In this document: piece after piece, positions 20,271-31,162 of the stretch
Position numbering within the stretch: position 1 is the first letter of the stretch
Layout: each line of letters begins with the position of its first letter
NCBI GenBank assembly: GCA_016098155.1
Contig: JAAAJB010000104.1
Span: 1 to 64,000, forward strand
DNA: 64,000 nucleotides
From: Actinomortierella ambigua
Taxonomy: Eukaryota; Mortierellomycota; Mortierellomycetes; Mortierellales; Mortierellaceae
Direction: 5' to 3'
Notes under the pieces: model-generated
Database searches by the model: none
Told to the model about the DNA's origin: nothing
What the model saw: only the letters and a program-made list of their open reading frames with translations
Program-made: the position numbers and the translations under genes

Positions 20271-23200
20271 ATGGAAGTCGAAAAGGACAATGCAACCATC
20301 GACGAGGGTCTGTACTCTCGTCAATTGTAAGTCGCGCGTCTGCTCTTTTCTTTTTTTTTTTTTTGGCCCCGCCGCTCTGATTCTCGCCATGAGTGTTTAA
20401 CGCTTGGTCAGGGGCTCAATGACCTCCCATGAACATGCAGGACTGACTAACCCCCCTGGTGGTCCTTCCATCTTCATCCGCATATAGATATGTCCTTGGC
20501 CATGAAGCCATGAAGAAGATGAGCACCTCCAACGTTCTTATCATCGGTCTCAAGGGCTTGGGCATTGAGATTGGTAAGCCCGTCGAATGCCATGGAACAA
20601 TGCTGCGGCAGAGTGCTACCCACACAATGCGAATAGCCCCACCTATTGACACTGCCATCCTGCTTTACTTTTACTAGCCAAAAACGTCGTCCTTGCTGGT
20701 GTCAAGAGCGTTACGCTGTATGACCCTGCCCCCGTTGAGGTCAAGGACCTGGCCACCCAGGTATGATTTAAGACTCTGACCTGGGTCGACCGCTCCTTGT
20801 GTCTGGAACATAGGCAAGAGAACAGTTCTATTCACACGCACCCCAACCTTTATGGTTTCGCGCTCTTTGCATGTGTTTTTGTTTTAGTTCTTCTTGACCA
20901 AGGAGGATATCGGCAAGCCCCGCGACCAGATCTCACGACCACGCCTCGCCGAGTTGAATGCCTATGTTCCCATCAATGTCCTGGAGGGCGAGTTGTCCAA
21001 CGATAAACTCAAACAGTTCAAGGTAAAAACTCCTTCCTCCCGTACTGGATCTGGCTGCATCTATTCTTCTATTTTCGTGTTTGGCGTGGCCCTCTATCTT
21101 ATTTCTCTGCTTCACGAACTTCGTTTTGCTAAACATGATGCTTTTTTTTGTCCTTTGTATCCCAATCTACGCTAGGTCGTTGTCGCTACTGGAGTGTCGC
21201 TGGAGAAGCAACTGGAGATCAACGACTTTACGCACGCCAACGGCATTCACTTCATTTCTGCAGAGCTGCACGGTCTGTTTGCATCGGCATTCTGTGATTT
21301 CGGCAAGGGATTCTCTGTTGTCGACGTCACTGGCGAGGAGGCTCTTTCCGGCATGATTGCAGAGATTTCGACCGATGAAGGCGATGCGATTGTGACCTGC
21401 CTGGACGAGACTCGCCACGGTCTCGAGGATGGTGATCATGTCACTTTTACAGAAATTAAGGGAATGGAAACCCTCAATGGCTGTGAGCCTCGCAAGGTCA
21501 AGGTGCTCGGCCCCTATACCTTCAGCATTGGAAGCACGGCTGGCCTTGGTACTTATATCGGCGGTGGTTTGTTCCAGCAGGTCAAGATGCCCAAGTCCAT
21601 TGACTTTTTGTCTCTGCGCGAATCGCTTCAGAAGCCCGAGTTCCTGATCACCGACTTTGGCAAGTTTGACCGCCCTGCACAACTTCACATTGGCTTCCAG
21701 GCCCTGCACGCATTTGCTGCCAAGCACAAACGGGAGCCTCGCCCACGCTGCCTCGAGGATGCCAAGGAAGTGTTTGCTATTGCTCAGGAGCTGAACGAAA
21801 AGGCCGCCGAGAAGACCGAATTGGATGAAAAGTTGATTCACGAGCTCTCTTTCCAGGCTGTTGGTGATCTTTCGCCCATGGTCGCTGTCATTGGTGGTAC
21901 GATTGCACAGGAGGTGCTGAAGGCATGCTCGGGCAAGTTCCACCCCATCTTCCAGTGGCTGTACTTTGACTCGCTCGAGTCCCTCCCTACGACGGTCACC
22001 TTGACAGAGGAGTCCTGCAAGCCTATTGGCTCGCGCTACGATGGCCAGATCGCCGTTTTTGGTCGCGAGTTCCACGAGCGGATCACCAACTACAGAGAGT
22101 TTTTGGTTGGCGCTGGTGCAATTGGATGCGAGATGCTGAAGAACTGGGCCATGATGGGTCTCGGTACGGGACCCAAGGGTCAGATCAACATCACGGACAT
22201 GGACACGATTGAGAAGAGCAACCTGAACCGTCAGTTCCTGTTCCGCCCCGCTGATGTTGGCAAGCTCAAGTCGCACTGTGCTGCCGAGGCTGTCTCCAAG
22301 ATGAACCCGGAGATGACCGGCCATATCCGTGCATTTGAGGAGCGAGTCGGTGTCGAGAGCGAGAACATTTACGACGATGACTTCTTTGCCAACCTGGACG
22401 GTGTGACGAACGCGCTCGACAACCTGGATGCGCGCAAGTACATGGACCGTCGCTGTGTCTACTTCCGCAAGTCGCTGTTGGAGTCTGGCACGCTGGGTAC
22501 GAAGGGTAACGTCCAGGTGGTGGTGCCCCATGTCACCGAGTCGTACTCGTCGTCGCAGGACCCGCCAGAGACGTCGATCCCTCTGTGCACGCTCAAGAAC
22601 TTCCCCAACGCGATTGAGCACACGATTCAGTGGGCGCGTGATGCCTTTGAGGGCTATTTCAAGCAGCCGGCGGAGAATGTGAACCTGTATCTGAGCCAGC
22701 CCAACTACATCGAGGGACTGTTGAAGGACAAGGGAAACAGCACAGCAACGTTGACATCGATCCAGGAATATCTTGTGAACAACAAGCCATTGTCATTCGA
22801 GGAGTGCATTGCCTGGGCCCGTCAGCAGTTTGAGATTCAGTTCAACAACAACATTAAGCAGCTGTTGTTCAACTTCCCCAAGGATTCTGTCACCTCGTCG
22901 GGCACCCTGTTCTGGAGCCCTCCCAAGCGTGCTCCTTCGCCTCTTATCTTTGACGTCAACGACCCCACACATCTGGAGTTTATCATCACGGCGGCCAACT
23001 TGCACGCGTTCAACTATGGACTGAAGGGCGAGACCAACCCGGACCTGTTCCGTCAGGTGCTGAGCAACGTCAAGGTGGCGACCTTTGAGCCCAAGCAAGG
23101 TGTGAAGATCCAGGTGAACGAGAGTGAGACGTTGCCCGAGGATGAGAGCGACCAGAACGAGCTGCAACAGCTGATCAGCTCGTTGCCAGCGCCCTCGACC

Positions 23201-23848
23201 TTGGCCGGTTACCGTCTGCACACGGCCGATTTTGAGAAGGATGATGATACCAACTTCCACATTGACTTCATCACGGCAACATCCAACTTGCGCGCGGCCA
23301 ACTATGGCATCACCCCTGCGGATCGTCACCGGACCAAGTTTATTGCGGGTCGCATCATCCCCGCCATTGCGACGACGACGGCGATGGTGACGGGTCTGGT
23401 GTGTCTGGAGCTGTACAAGCTGGTGGATAACCGGACGAAGATTGACGATTTCAAGAACGGCTTTGTGAATCTGGCGTTGCCGTTCTTTGGCTTTTCGGAG
23501 CCGATTGCGGCGCCCAAGTTCAAGTACCACGAGGTGGAGTGGACTCTGTGGGACCGGTTCGACATTCATGAAGACATGACGCTGCAACAGTTCATTCAGT
23601 ACTTCAAGGATAAGCATGAGCTGGATGTGGCGATGGTGTCGACGGGTGTGAGCATGCTGTACACGTCGTTTATGCCTCAGGCCAAGAAGCAGGACCGGTT
23701 GCGGATGAAGTTTTCCGAGCTGGTCGAGAACGTGTCGCGCAAGGCGACACCTCCCCATGTCAAGGCGTTCACGGTCGAGATTATGTGCTACGACCGTGAC
23801 GGAGAGGATGTCGAGGTGCCTTACACCCGCATCCAGTTCAGAGACTAA
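20271..23848 (+). CDS. UBA1: Ubiquitin-activating enzyme E1
   Basis: Five exons (20271-20326, 20488-20573, 20678-20760, 20888-21022, 21176-23848) give 1010 residues, matching fungal Uba1. It activates ubiquitin with ATP and passes it to E2 enzymes as a thioester. The N-terminal inactive adenylation half starts [13 protein letters not shown] and [17 protein letters not shown]. The active adenylation half carries [20 protein letters not shown] (Gly ~432). The catalytic cysteine is Cys591 in [12 protein letters not shown]. The C-terminal ubiquitin-fold domain ends [10 protein letters not shown], as in the family. The small 5' exons are bounded by GTAAGT/GTAAGC/GTATGA/GTAAAA donors and YAG acceptors. 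Residues just before FLVGAG (RITNYREF) differ from the usual QKKL-type segment, a small local change. A long antisense frame on the opposite strand is a shadow. An AATAAA lies about 50 bases past the stop. Confidence 0.97.
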
Positions 23849-23898
23849 AGAAAAACATGAACCATCCCTCCCCTCCCCTGTTGATATCTTTTTCATTG

Positions 23899-23904
23899 AA
23901 TAAA
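23899..23904 (+). terminator. Poly(A) signal AATAAA after the E1 gene
   Basis: A perfect AATAAA lies 51 bases after the E1 stop codon, in the expected place for 3'-end formation. It is short, so chance cannot be excluded. Confidence 0.45.
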
Positions 23905-24144
23905 TACTTTCCCTCTCGAACGACCAAAAACTATCAAATTCGTGTGCATCGCTCCAAAAGCCCAAATGATCTTTTTTTTTAAAACCCTTGTGGCAGTGAA
24001 CGAATGATTCATACGCCTCCTGAACTCATCTGCCTGCCGCAGAAACAGAGAAACAGTGCAACATTTAAACTCAAAGCCCGTGTGAGCCCCTTTTTTTCTT
24101 TTTGCAAGACATCTCACCCCATTAAAAAAAATCCCACCGTACCC

Positions 24145-27054
24145 ATGTTAGACTATGCACTCCCACACATCGTCAAGCTACCAAGGCTGACCCCACTTCC
24201 GGTAGCGGCTGCTACTACTCCTGATCTTGCTGCTACCGTAGTCGCTCCGCTGGAAGGCACGCACTCCGAAGCCGACACCGTATCTATATGTGATCGAACC
24301 GCGGATGACGATTTCGACATGTTGACCGTCGATTTCGACGAGCTTGATGATAATGACGATGAAGATGGATATCACGCCTGGAGAGACCTATCGTTCCACA
24401 CCGTCTCGTCATCAGCGGTGGCGACGACCGAACAGCGCGACACTCTTTCGCAGGAGAGTTGCAGTACAGTCGAGATGAGCTCGATGGATCTCGATGCGGA
24501 CACACCTGCTCACCCTAGTACCAGTAACAATGGTAAGAGTAGTAGTGCGCATCGTCCGGCCCGAGTCAAGATCAAGGCCGGTGTTCGAGAACGCCAAGAA
24601 ATGAAGGACCGGTCCAATCTGACGCTGACCCAGAACGGTGCCACGACTCTGCGGTCGTCCAAGGATCCCCGGGTAGATTTCTTCTTTGAGGTCGTTCAAG
24701 GCAGCAGCAAACCTGGGCCTGGTCAAGCAAGAAAAAATGAAGAAGAAGAGGTCACAAGGATGGCCATCAAGACCATGACGCTCGTGGCCAAATCCTGGAA
24801 GGCCGCACCGCTGGACACGTTGCGGCTGATTTTCCACTTGCGGTCAGTACAACATGGCAAGGGAGAGCGGGCAGCCTTTTATGCGTGCTTGGATTTCTTG
24901 AGGCGGGAGCACCCCAAGACTCTGCTGTACAATTTGCAGTTTCTACCGGACCATGGGTATTGGAAGGACCTGCTCAACTGGGTCGTCTTTGAATGCCGCC
25001 GCACAGAGAGTGGTAGCAGCGGCAACTGTGGCAGTAATAACCAGCGCGAGCAGCAAATAAACAGTACCAGCATCCAGAATACAAAAACCAAGAGCCAGCA
25101 GAAACACCATCCATTCAAGAACAAGGAGCATATGGACATCACCCTACCCTCTCTCGGGTACAGGGCGACAACGGCGCTCCAGATGAGCAGTATGCAGAGC
25201 ACTGCCACTCCCACCACCACCACCAACAACAAGAGCAGTAACAGCAAGATGCGTCACAAGCTCCGTCGACGTCTCCGACGCCGCTCACTTCTCGCCTCTG
25301 CGTCTACTTCTGCTTCCCTCTCCAAGCTCCAACACCTCTCTCTTTCGCCAGCACCAGACAAGCTGACCAACCACCTCACCGAAAAGGCCATCCTCGACAG
25401 CGCAACCGCCCAGACACTCGCACGCCAGAAGCGCGAGCGGGCCGAGGCCAACCAGCAGCGGTTTGAGATGCACCAGCGCGCAAAGGCCCGGCTCGCGCGC
25501 CAGCAGCGGGACAAGGCCCGGCGGGCGCGGCTGGACCATGCGAGCGCACGGTTCGAACACGATGCAATGTATCGGATGGTCCATGTGGAGGTCGCGCGGC
25601 TGTTTGCACGCCAGCTGAAACGGGATAGGCAGGCTTTGATCGACATGGCAGCAAAGGCGAAGGCAGCAGCAGTAGCAGCGGCATCATCATCATCATCATC
25701 GTCATCTTCACCACCACCACCACCCGTGTTATCGCTGGCCGGCAAATGGTGCCCCTCTTTGAACCAGTTCCACGACAAGCACACTCTGATCTCGACCACA
25801 ATCGCCCAGATCCTCTTCCCAGACTGGCTCGCGGGCGAGTCCGAGCCCGCGTACATCCATCGAGTGCGCCAGGCCCTGCGAACAGAATACTACGTCCCGC
25901 TCCGCAAGGCCCTCGCCGTCCCAGAGCCACTCATGACCTCGTATCGATGGGATGAGATTGAGTACTCGCGCGTGCCCGCCGTGGCGATGAAGACCCACAA
26001 GGAACTGTTTGAGAAATACGACGAGGACCGCTTTCGTGACTATCTCGAGACGGTCCGCCAAGGCCAGGACACGATCGCGGCGGCGGCCTTGATGCCCCAT
26101 CAGTTGGTCCATGAGGTATTGCGCTATATGGATGTTCGATGCTCACGGGTCAACCGGCTGACCCGGAGCCAGGGAGGAGGTCATGCTGGTGGTGGTGGTG
26201 GTTGGACCAGGGCGAACCAGCCAGCGCGAGACCTGGCCGTGGTGCGAGAGACGACCGAGCTGCAGTGGCGGTCCTTTGTGGAGCGGCTCAAGAAGCAGTG
26301 TGAGGTTGGTAGCGGTGGTGGTGGCACCAAGGGTAGTAGTGGCAGCAGCATATTTACGTCGTGCATGGCGATGTGTGACACGAGCGATTCGATGAAGGGC
26401 CGGCCGTTGGAGGCGGCGATTGGACTGTCGCTGCTGTTGGCCGAGCTGACCGAACCACCCTTCCATGGGCAGGTGATGTCCTTTGGCGAGCAACCGGTAC
26501 TGCACCAGCTTGACCCCGCGTCGTCCTTTGCCACCAAGGTCGAGTCGATCCTACATATGAGTGCTGGACTGAACACGGACCTGTTCCGAGCCTTTGAGAC
26601 GCTGCTGAAGAAGGCGATCCAGGAGAAGGTACCGCCGACCCAGATGGTCAAGACACTGTTTATCTTTTCCGACATGGAGTTTGATCAGGCCGTTGTTGGC
26701 GGTAGTAGTGGTGGTAGTCAGAGCAGTGTGAGCGGCAAGAAGCACAAGAGCGCAGCAGGTCGGCAAAAGAAGGCTGCCTTCTCCAACTATCACAACATCC
26801 AGGTTCTCTACCGACGCAAAGGATATGAGTTGCCGAGGATTGTGTTTTGGAATCTCCGCCCCTCAGCGGCGGAGGGAAACATGCCTGTGTTGGCGACAAC
26901 TGGTGATACGGCACTCGTGTCTGGGTTCAGCGGCATGATGATGAAGACGTTCCTTCGTGGCGGCGACGACTTGCTGCAGGACATGGACCCCGTGCGGGTT
27001 ATGGAGGCAGCCATCAGTGGGCCAGAGTTTGCAAAGCTAAAAGTGCTGGATTGA
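24145..27054 (+). CDS. DUF2828 protein with C-terminal von Willebrand A (TROVE-like) domain
   Basis: One exon of 969 codons. The open frame reaches further upstream to 24004, but the preceding bases are leader-like T- and A-rich sequence, so the ATG in ACCCATG was chosen. After an acidic Ser/Thr-rich N-terminus, DUF2828 starts near residue 173 (KDPRVDFFFEVVQG) with a helical repeat part containing HGKGERAAFYACLDFLRREHP. A low-complexity insert and a long basic coiled-coil stretch (~410-510) follow. The vWA domain carries the MIDAS motif D745-T-S-D-S and an FIFSDMEFD strand. The domain order resembles TROVE/Ro60 proteins, which bind small RNAs, but DUF2828 itself has no established function. 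An AATAAA follows at 27063. The family call is firm. Confidence 0.85.
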   Translation: MLDYALPHIVKLPRLTPLPVAAATTPDLAATVVAPLEGTHSEADTVSICDRTADDDFDMLTVDFDELDDNDDEDGYHAWRDLSFHTVSSSAVATTEQRDTLSQESCSTVEMSSMDLDADTPAHPSTSNNGKSSSAHRPARVKIKAGVRERQEMKDRSNLTLTQNGATTLRSSKDPRVDFFFEVVQGSSKPGPGQARKNEEEEVTRMAIKTMTLVAKSWKAAPLDTLRLIFHLRSVQHGKGERAAFYACLDFLRREHPKTLLYNLQFLPDHGYWKDLLNWVVFECRRTESGSSGNCGSNNQREQQINSTSIQNTKTKSQQKHHPFKNKEHMDITLPSLGYRATTALQMSSMQSTATPTTTTNNKSSNSKMRHKLRRRLRRRSLLASASTSASLSKLQHLSLSPAPDKLTNHLTEKAILDSATAQTLARQKRERAEANQQRFEMHQRAKARLARQQRDKARRARLDHASARFEHDAMYRMVHVEVARLFARQLKRDRQALIDMAAKAKAAAVAAASSSSSSSSSPPPPPVLSLAGKWCPSLNQFHDKHTLISTTIAQILFPDWLAGESEPAYIHRVRQALRTEYYVPLRKALAVPEPLMTSYRWDEIEYSRVPAVAMKTHKELFEKYDEDRFRDYLETVRQGQDTIAAAALMPHQLVHEVLRYMDVRCSRVNRLTRSQGGGHAGGGGGWTRANQPARDLAVVRETTELQWRSFVERLKKQCEVGSGGGGTKGSSGSSIFTSCMAMCDTSDSMKGRPLEAAIGLSLLLAELTEPPFHGQVMSFGEQPVLHQLDPASSFATKVESILHMSAGLNTDLFRAFETLLKKAIQEKVPPTQMVKTLFIFSDMEFDQAVVGGSSGGSQSSVSGKKHKSAAGRQKKAAFSNYHNIQVLYRRKGYELPRIVFWNLRPSAAEGNMPVLATTGDTALVSGFSGMMMKTFLRGGDDLLQDMDPVRVMEAAISGPEFAKLKVLD

Positions 27055-27062
27055 AGAAACCA

Positions 27063-27068
27063 AATAAA
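27063..27068 (+). terminator. Poly(A) signal AATAAA after the DUF2828 gene
   Basis: A perfect AATAAA lies about ten bases past the stop codon. That is close but usable; a true signal may lie further on. Confidence 0.35.
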
Positions 27069-27248
27069 GATAAAGGCATGCTGGTGCATGCTTTAGGAGA
27101 ATGTCGTCAGAATTTTAAAAATCAGGTACCCCACCTTCTTGTTGTTGGGTAGTTGTGCCCTTCTGTTTCTTCTCTTTTTCGCGCTCCCTTGATTGCTTTC
27201 CCTCTCTTCATTCAACACATCAATTTTCCTCTCATTGACTCCAACATC

Positions 27249-29546
27249 ATGGCAGGCCCATTCAACATTCCTCTGGCCGTATTGACCGACTCGTACAAAA
27301 TCACTCATCCATTCATTTACCCTGAAGCACAACGCATGGTCGCCTATGGCGAGTTCCGTCAAGGCTATGACAAAGATACCGCTGATACCCGCCTGGTCTT
27401 CTACGGCATCCGTTACATGTAATGATAACCACAACCTAACTCTTTCGCCCTGTGCAGTTCAATAGGGGTTGGGGTGCAAACCTCATGCTGTCTGTGCCTC
27501 CCTGGACTCCCCCCTTTCTTTTCCCCACCTCTCTCTCCCACGCAAGATCAATCAAAAAGTTTATCTGCTATGGTTAAAAGCCATGTGTCAAGAAGCATGC
27601 AATCCAACCTTGCTGAGCTTATCGCGCATGCGACGAGTTTCCACCTAATAACCATGTATTCTTTACTTTTTTTTTTTTGGCAATGTTCGAACACTCCTCC
27701 CCTCCCCTCCAGTGTTGAGAATTACATTGCCAAAAAATGGACAATGGAACAAGTCAAGCAGGCCTCCGTCTTCTTCAAAACCCACAATGCGGGCTTCACA
27801 GCTTTTCCCTTCCCCGAGGATCTGTTCATCAAGGTATAAAAAAAATAGCAAGCGCGTGCTATCAATGGCAGTTCACCCCACCAAGTCCCCTCTCCTCCCC
27901 GTCTGTTATTTATTTATTTATTTATCTATTTTTTTGCTTTCTTAGATCGTGGAGGAGCACGATGGCTATTTCCCAGTCAAGATCGAGGCTTTACCTGAAG
28001 GCACGGCCATCCATGCGCATGTCCCTGTGTACCAAATCACGGCTGTTGGCGAGATGAGCCGGCTGGTCACCTTCTTGGAGACGATTTTGACGATGATTTG
28101 GGTAATGGAGGAAAGAAGGAAGGAAGGGGGGAGCTTGTTTTCAGACAAGGAGAGATCAGAAAAAAAAATCAATACACTACCAGATTGCTCATCATGATCC
28201 CATCACCCTTCAAATGATTTCTTTTCCCTGTTTAGTATCCGTCTACGGTGGCAACGTTGTCGAGACGGGCCAAGGATCTGATTGCAGCGGCCTACGAGAA
28301 GAGTGTCGATGAGAGCGACTTTTGGTCCCTCGAAAGTCGGCTGCACGACTTTGGCTTCCGAGGCTGTACCAGTGTCGAGCAGTCGATTATTGGTGGATCA
28401 GCTCACCTGGTAATATTTACCTTTCGTGTCTTTTCTTTTTGAAAACAAAAAAAATTGACTGTGATCCTAATCAATCCTTTTGCCTCTCCCCCTCCCACTT
28501 CGTCCTTTAACAATGTGGGGGGTTTTCGATAGCTCAACTTTACGGGTACGGACACGATGAGTGCAGCCTACTACGCCCAATTCCACCTCAATAACGGCAA
28601 TCCAGTGGGCAACTCCATCCCGGCCAGCGAGCATTCCGTCATGACGGCGTTCAAGACCGAACAAGAGGCGATGGAGGCAATGATTTCCAATTTTGGCCAA
28701 GGGGTATATGCCTGCGTCATGGACTCGTACGACTACCAGCGGGCCCTGGACAAGGTCTTGCCAGCCGTGGCCGCGTTCAAGCTATCGCAGGGCGGGTTCT
28801 TGGTGCTTCGACCGGATTCGGGCGATATTGTCGATTCAGTGCTGATGGGACTTTTAGCGGCGGAGAAGGTCTTTGGCGCGACGGTCAATCACAAGGGTTA
28901 CAAGGTGATCCAGGGCTGTGGTGTGATTCAAGGCGATGGAGTCAGTTTCGAGACGCTGAAGCGGATTCTGGAGGCGGTCCTGAAAGCTGGATATGCGGCC
29001 CAGAACTGTGCGTTTGGCATGGGAGGTGGTCTTTTGCAAAAATTGAATCGGGACACAATGTCGTTTGCGACTAAACTGTCCAACATTGTCTATGAGGACG
29101 GGACAGTGCGCGATGTCATGAAACACCCTGTGACGGATTCGGGCAAGATCTCCCTCCCTGGGGTACTGGACGTGGTCCGCAATGCTGATGGCGTAAGTTT
29201 TTTAAACAAAGGATCAGCATAAGGAAAGTGATGAAAGTGGATCAATTAAATGCTATTATGGTATTCTGACCCATCTCTCGACGTCTCTTTGCTCTCTCTC
29301 CCACTCTCTTCTTCCGCTGGAGAATAGATCCCGATGGTCCACCCACGTGCGGATGTGGACAAGCCTCACAAGGACAATATCCTGCAGGTGGTCTATGATC
29401 ATGGCAAAGTACCAAGCCAGTGGCCAACATTTAGCGAACTCAAGGAGCGTGTTGAGAAGGAATGGGATAACTTGCCCAAGGCCTTTGACCCCATCGCCAC
29501 CGACTTGAACAACAAGATCAATGAGCATCTCGCTAGAGGCTTTTAG
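27249..29546 (+). CDS. Nicotinamide phosphoribosyltransferase
   Basis: Six exons (27249-27418, 27713-27833, 27946-28101, 28236-28409, 28533-29192, 29328-29546) give 499 residues; animal NAMPT has ~491. The enzyme joins nicotinamide to PRPP to make NMN, the rate-limiting step of NAD salvage. The N-terminus reads NIPLAVLTDSYKITHPFIYP. Other family blocks are ILTMIWYPSTVATLSR, LHDFGFRGCTSVEQ, GGSAHLLNFTGTDT (Asp214), IPASEHSVMTAF (catalytic-type His241), LRPDSGDIVD (Arg300, Asp302), GVIQGDGV and FGMGGGLLQK. All core residues I can place are present. Exon junctions fall inside conserved blocks and restore them. Most model fungi instead use nicotinamidase Pnc1, so this gene is notable. Codon use does not stand out from its neighbours and it has five introns, so it is not a recent bacterial import. 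Confidence 0.95.
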
Positions 29547-29783
29547 AGGGAGGAAACTAATACTTTTTTTTTTGGCGTTACAATACATGGTCTATACAAT
29601 GCTGCCTTCAACAGATGAATAAGAAAAAAAAAACTCAAAAACTACGAGCGCTATGCGTGGAAAGTCGAGAATATGACGTGAGAGAGGAATGCATGGGTAA
29701 AAAAAAAGAAAAGAAAAAAGACAAGAAAGGAGAGAGAGAGAAGAGGGAAGCTATGCTCGTCTCCCTTGGACACCTTTTTTCCT

Positions 29784-30895
29784 TTAAGCATAGGTATCCA
29801 CCAGAGAATCACGCATATCCTCAACGTAGGCGCTATGACCATTGTCCTGGAGCTTGAAGATAGACTCGATGACCGACAGCTCCGTCGAGGTAGTGTCGAG
29901 GCCGGCAAAGGCACACCAGTCGTTCACCAACAAACCGGCACCAATCACATCCGAACCACGGTTGATCGTACCAGCGACAAGGGGCACCTGGAGCAAGGAC
30001 GAGAGCTCATCCTGATCCTGAATGGATGTCCGAGGGTGAACAAGACCGCCGTTGTTGGACAGAGCACAGTACGAGCCAACGAGGACGTTTTGGGCGATGG
30101 TGGAGCGGAAGACCTCGACCTTGAGGACATCGGCGATGATCTCCTCCGTCTCGCGATCAATGTCGGGGTGGCAGATGGCAACATAGTCGTTACACGCAAT
30201 GACGTTGCCCAGGGCTGACAGTCGCTCCTCGATCCTCTGGATGGCCACCGTCTCTGGGAGGGAGTTGCGCAGATGTTGCAGCTCCTGGTCAGTTGTCGTC
30301 GCAGGCACGAGCAGACCGTGGCGGTTGCCGACGCACAGACGGCCGATGATGCGTGTACCGGCAATCGAAGTGTGCACAATAGGAACCACATCTCCGAGCT
30401 CAGACTCGAAGACGCTAATAGACGATGAAGAATAAAAAATGATAACAGTAAAAAAGGTTAGAACCATTGGTGGCGCTTCGAAGAGCATTTGTCAGCTTCG
30501 CCAAACGCAAGTTTGGGCCTTTTGAGCATCCACCCTGCATCTCCTTCCGGTGAGTGTGGATCAAAGGATGTCCAAGGTGAGAATAAAAAAAAAGGAGGGG
30601 GGGGAGAGTGCAGGGCTGAGCAGGAAAATCTCACGATGTTTCTCCACGATCAAAGAAAAAAAAGGCCCTCTCAGTGGCAACAACCAAGTAGACAGACTAC
30701 CCTCCATTACCTATAAAAGTTCTCAGAGCCGCCAATGGCGACCAAGCAGTACGAGTTGGTCAGAAGGGCGAAGACGCCAATCTCGTTGCTGTTTTCAAAT
30801 TGAGCGCCTGTTGTTGGTATCCAGTATCCAAGTGGGGGTATTGTCAATTGTTTCAGTAAAGCAAGTGGTGGGGTTCATGGGTATAAAAGAAAGAG

Positions 30896-30926
<31 letters not shown>

Positions 30927-31162
30927 ATAGAGTAGTTAGCTATCATGTCGTGAGGACCAAGACCGAGTGGGGAATAGCAACCCTTCCAAGAACAGTTCTC
31001 CATGGCAGATGGTTCATTCGGCAAAGTGATGTTGTCCCATGGTGAGCTCGAAGCGCCTTGTTCTTTCCATGAAGGGATTGACAAGAGTTGCTTGTTTGAG
31101 TCTCTTCAACAATCGCATCCCGACCAAAGGTCTGAGGAATGATCATACGTACGGACAGCCAT
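29784..31162 (-). CDS. TIF6: Eukaryotic translation initiation factor 6
   Basis: Three exons (31153-31162, 30711-30807, 29784-30414) give 245 residues, the exact family length. eIF6 is needed to make 60S subunits and keeps them from joining 40S early; it must be released before translation. The N-terminus rebuilt across two introns reads [21 protein letters not shown]. Later blocks are [66 protein letters not shown] and [17 protein letters not shown]. Only ten coding bases lie in exon 1, before a 345-base intron with a GAAA microsatellite. The gene converges with NAMPT, about 240 bases from stop to stop. The call is certain; the tiny first exon rests on the MAVR match. Confidence 0.96.
30890..30927. 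repeat. GAAA microsatellite inside the first eIF6 intron
   Basis: About nine GAAA units in a row, read on the plus strand, in the 345-base first intron of the eIF6 gene. On the transcribed strand it is TTTC-rich. Confidence 0.85.

Noticed and set aside
21167..22621. 484-codon antisense open frame over the E1 gene
   Set aside because: It mirrors the E1 exon with shared codon boundaries, a by-product of strong codon bias; its product (Arg/Leu/Val/His-rich) has no recognisable domain.
22793..23965. 390-codon antisense open frame over the E1 C-terminal half
   Set aside because: Same cause: the opposite strand carries the conserved ubiquitin-fold domain of E1.
24004..24144. 47-codon N-terminal extension of the DUF2828 protein
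   Set aside because: The segment is T- and A-run-rich leader-like sequence, and the later ATG has a better context (ACCCATG).
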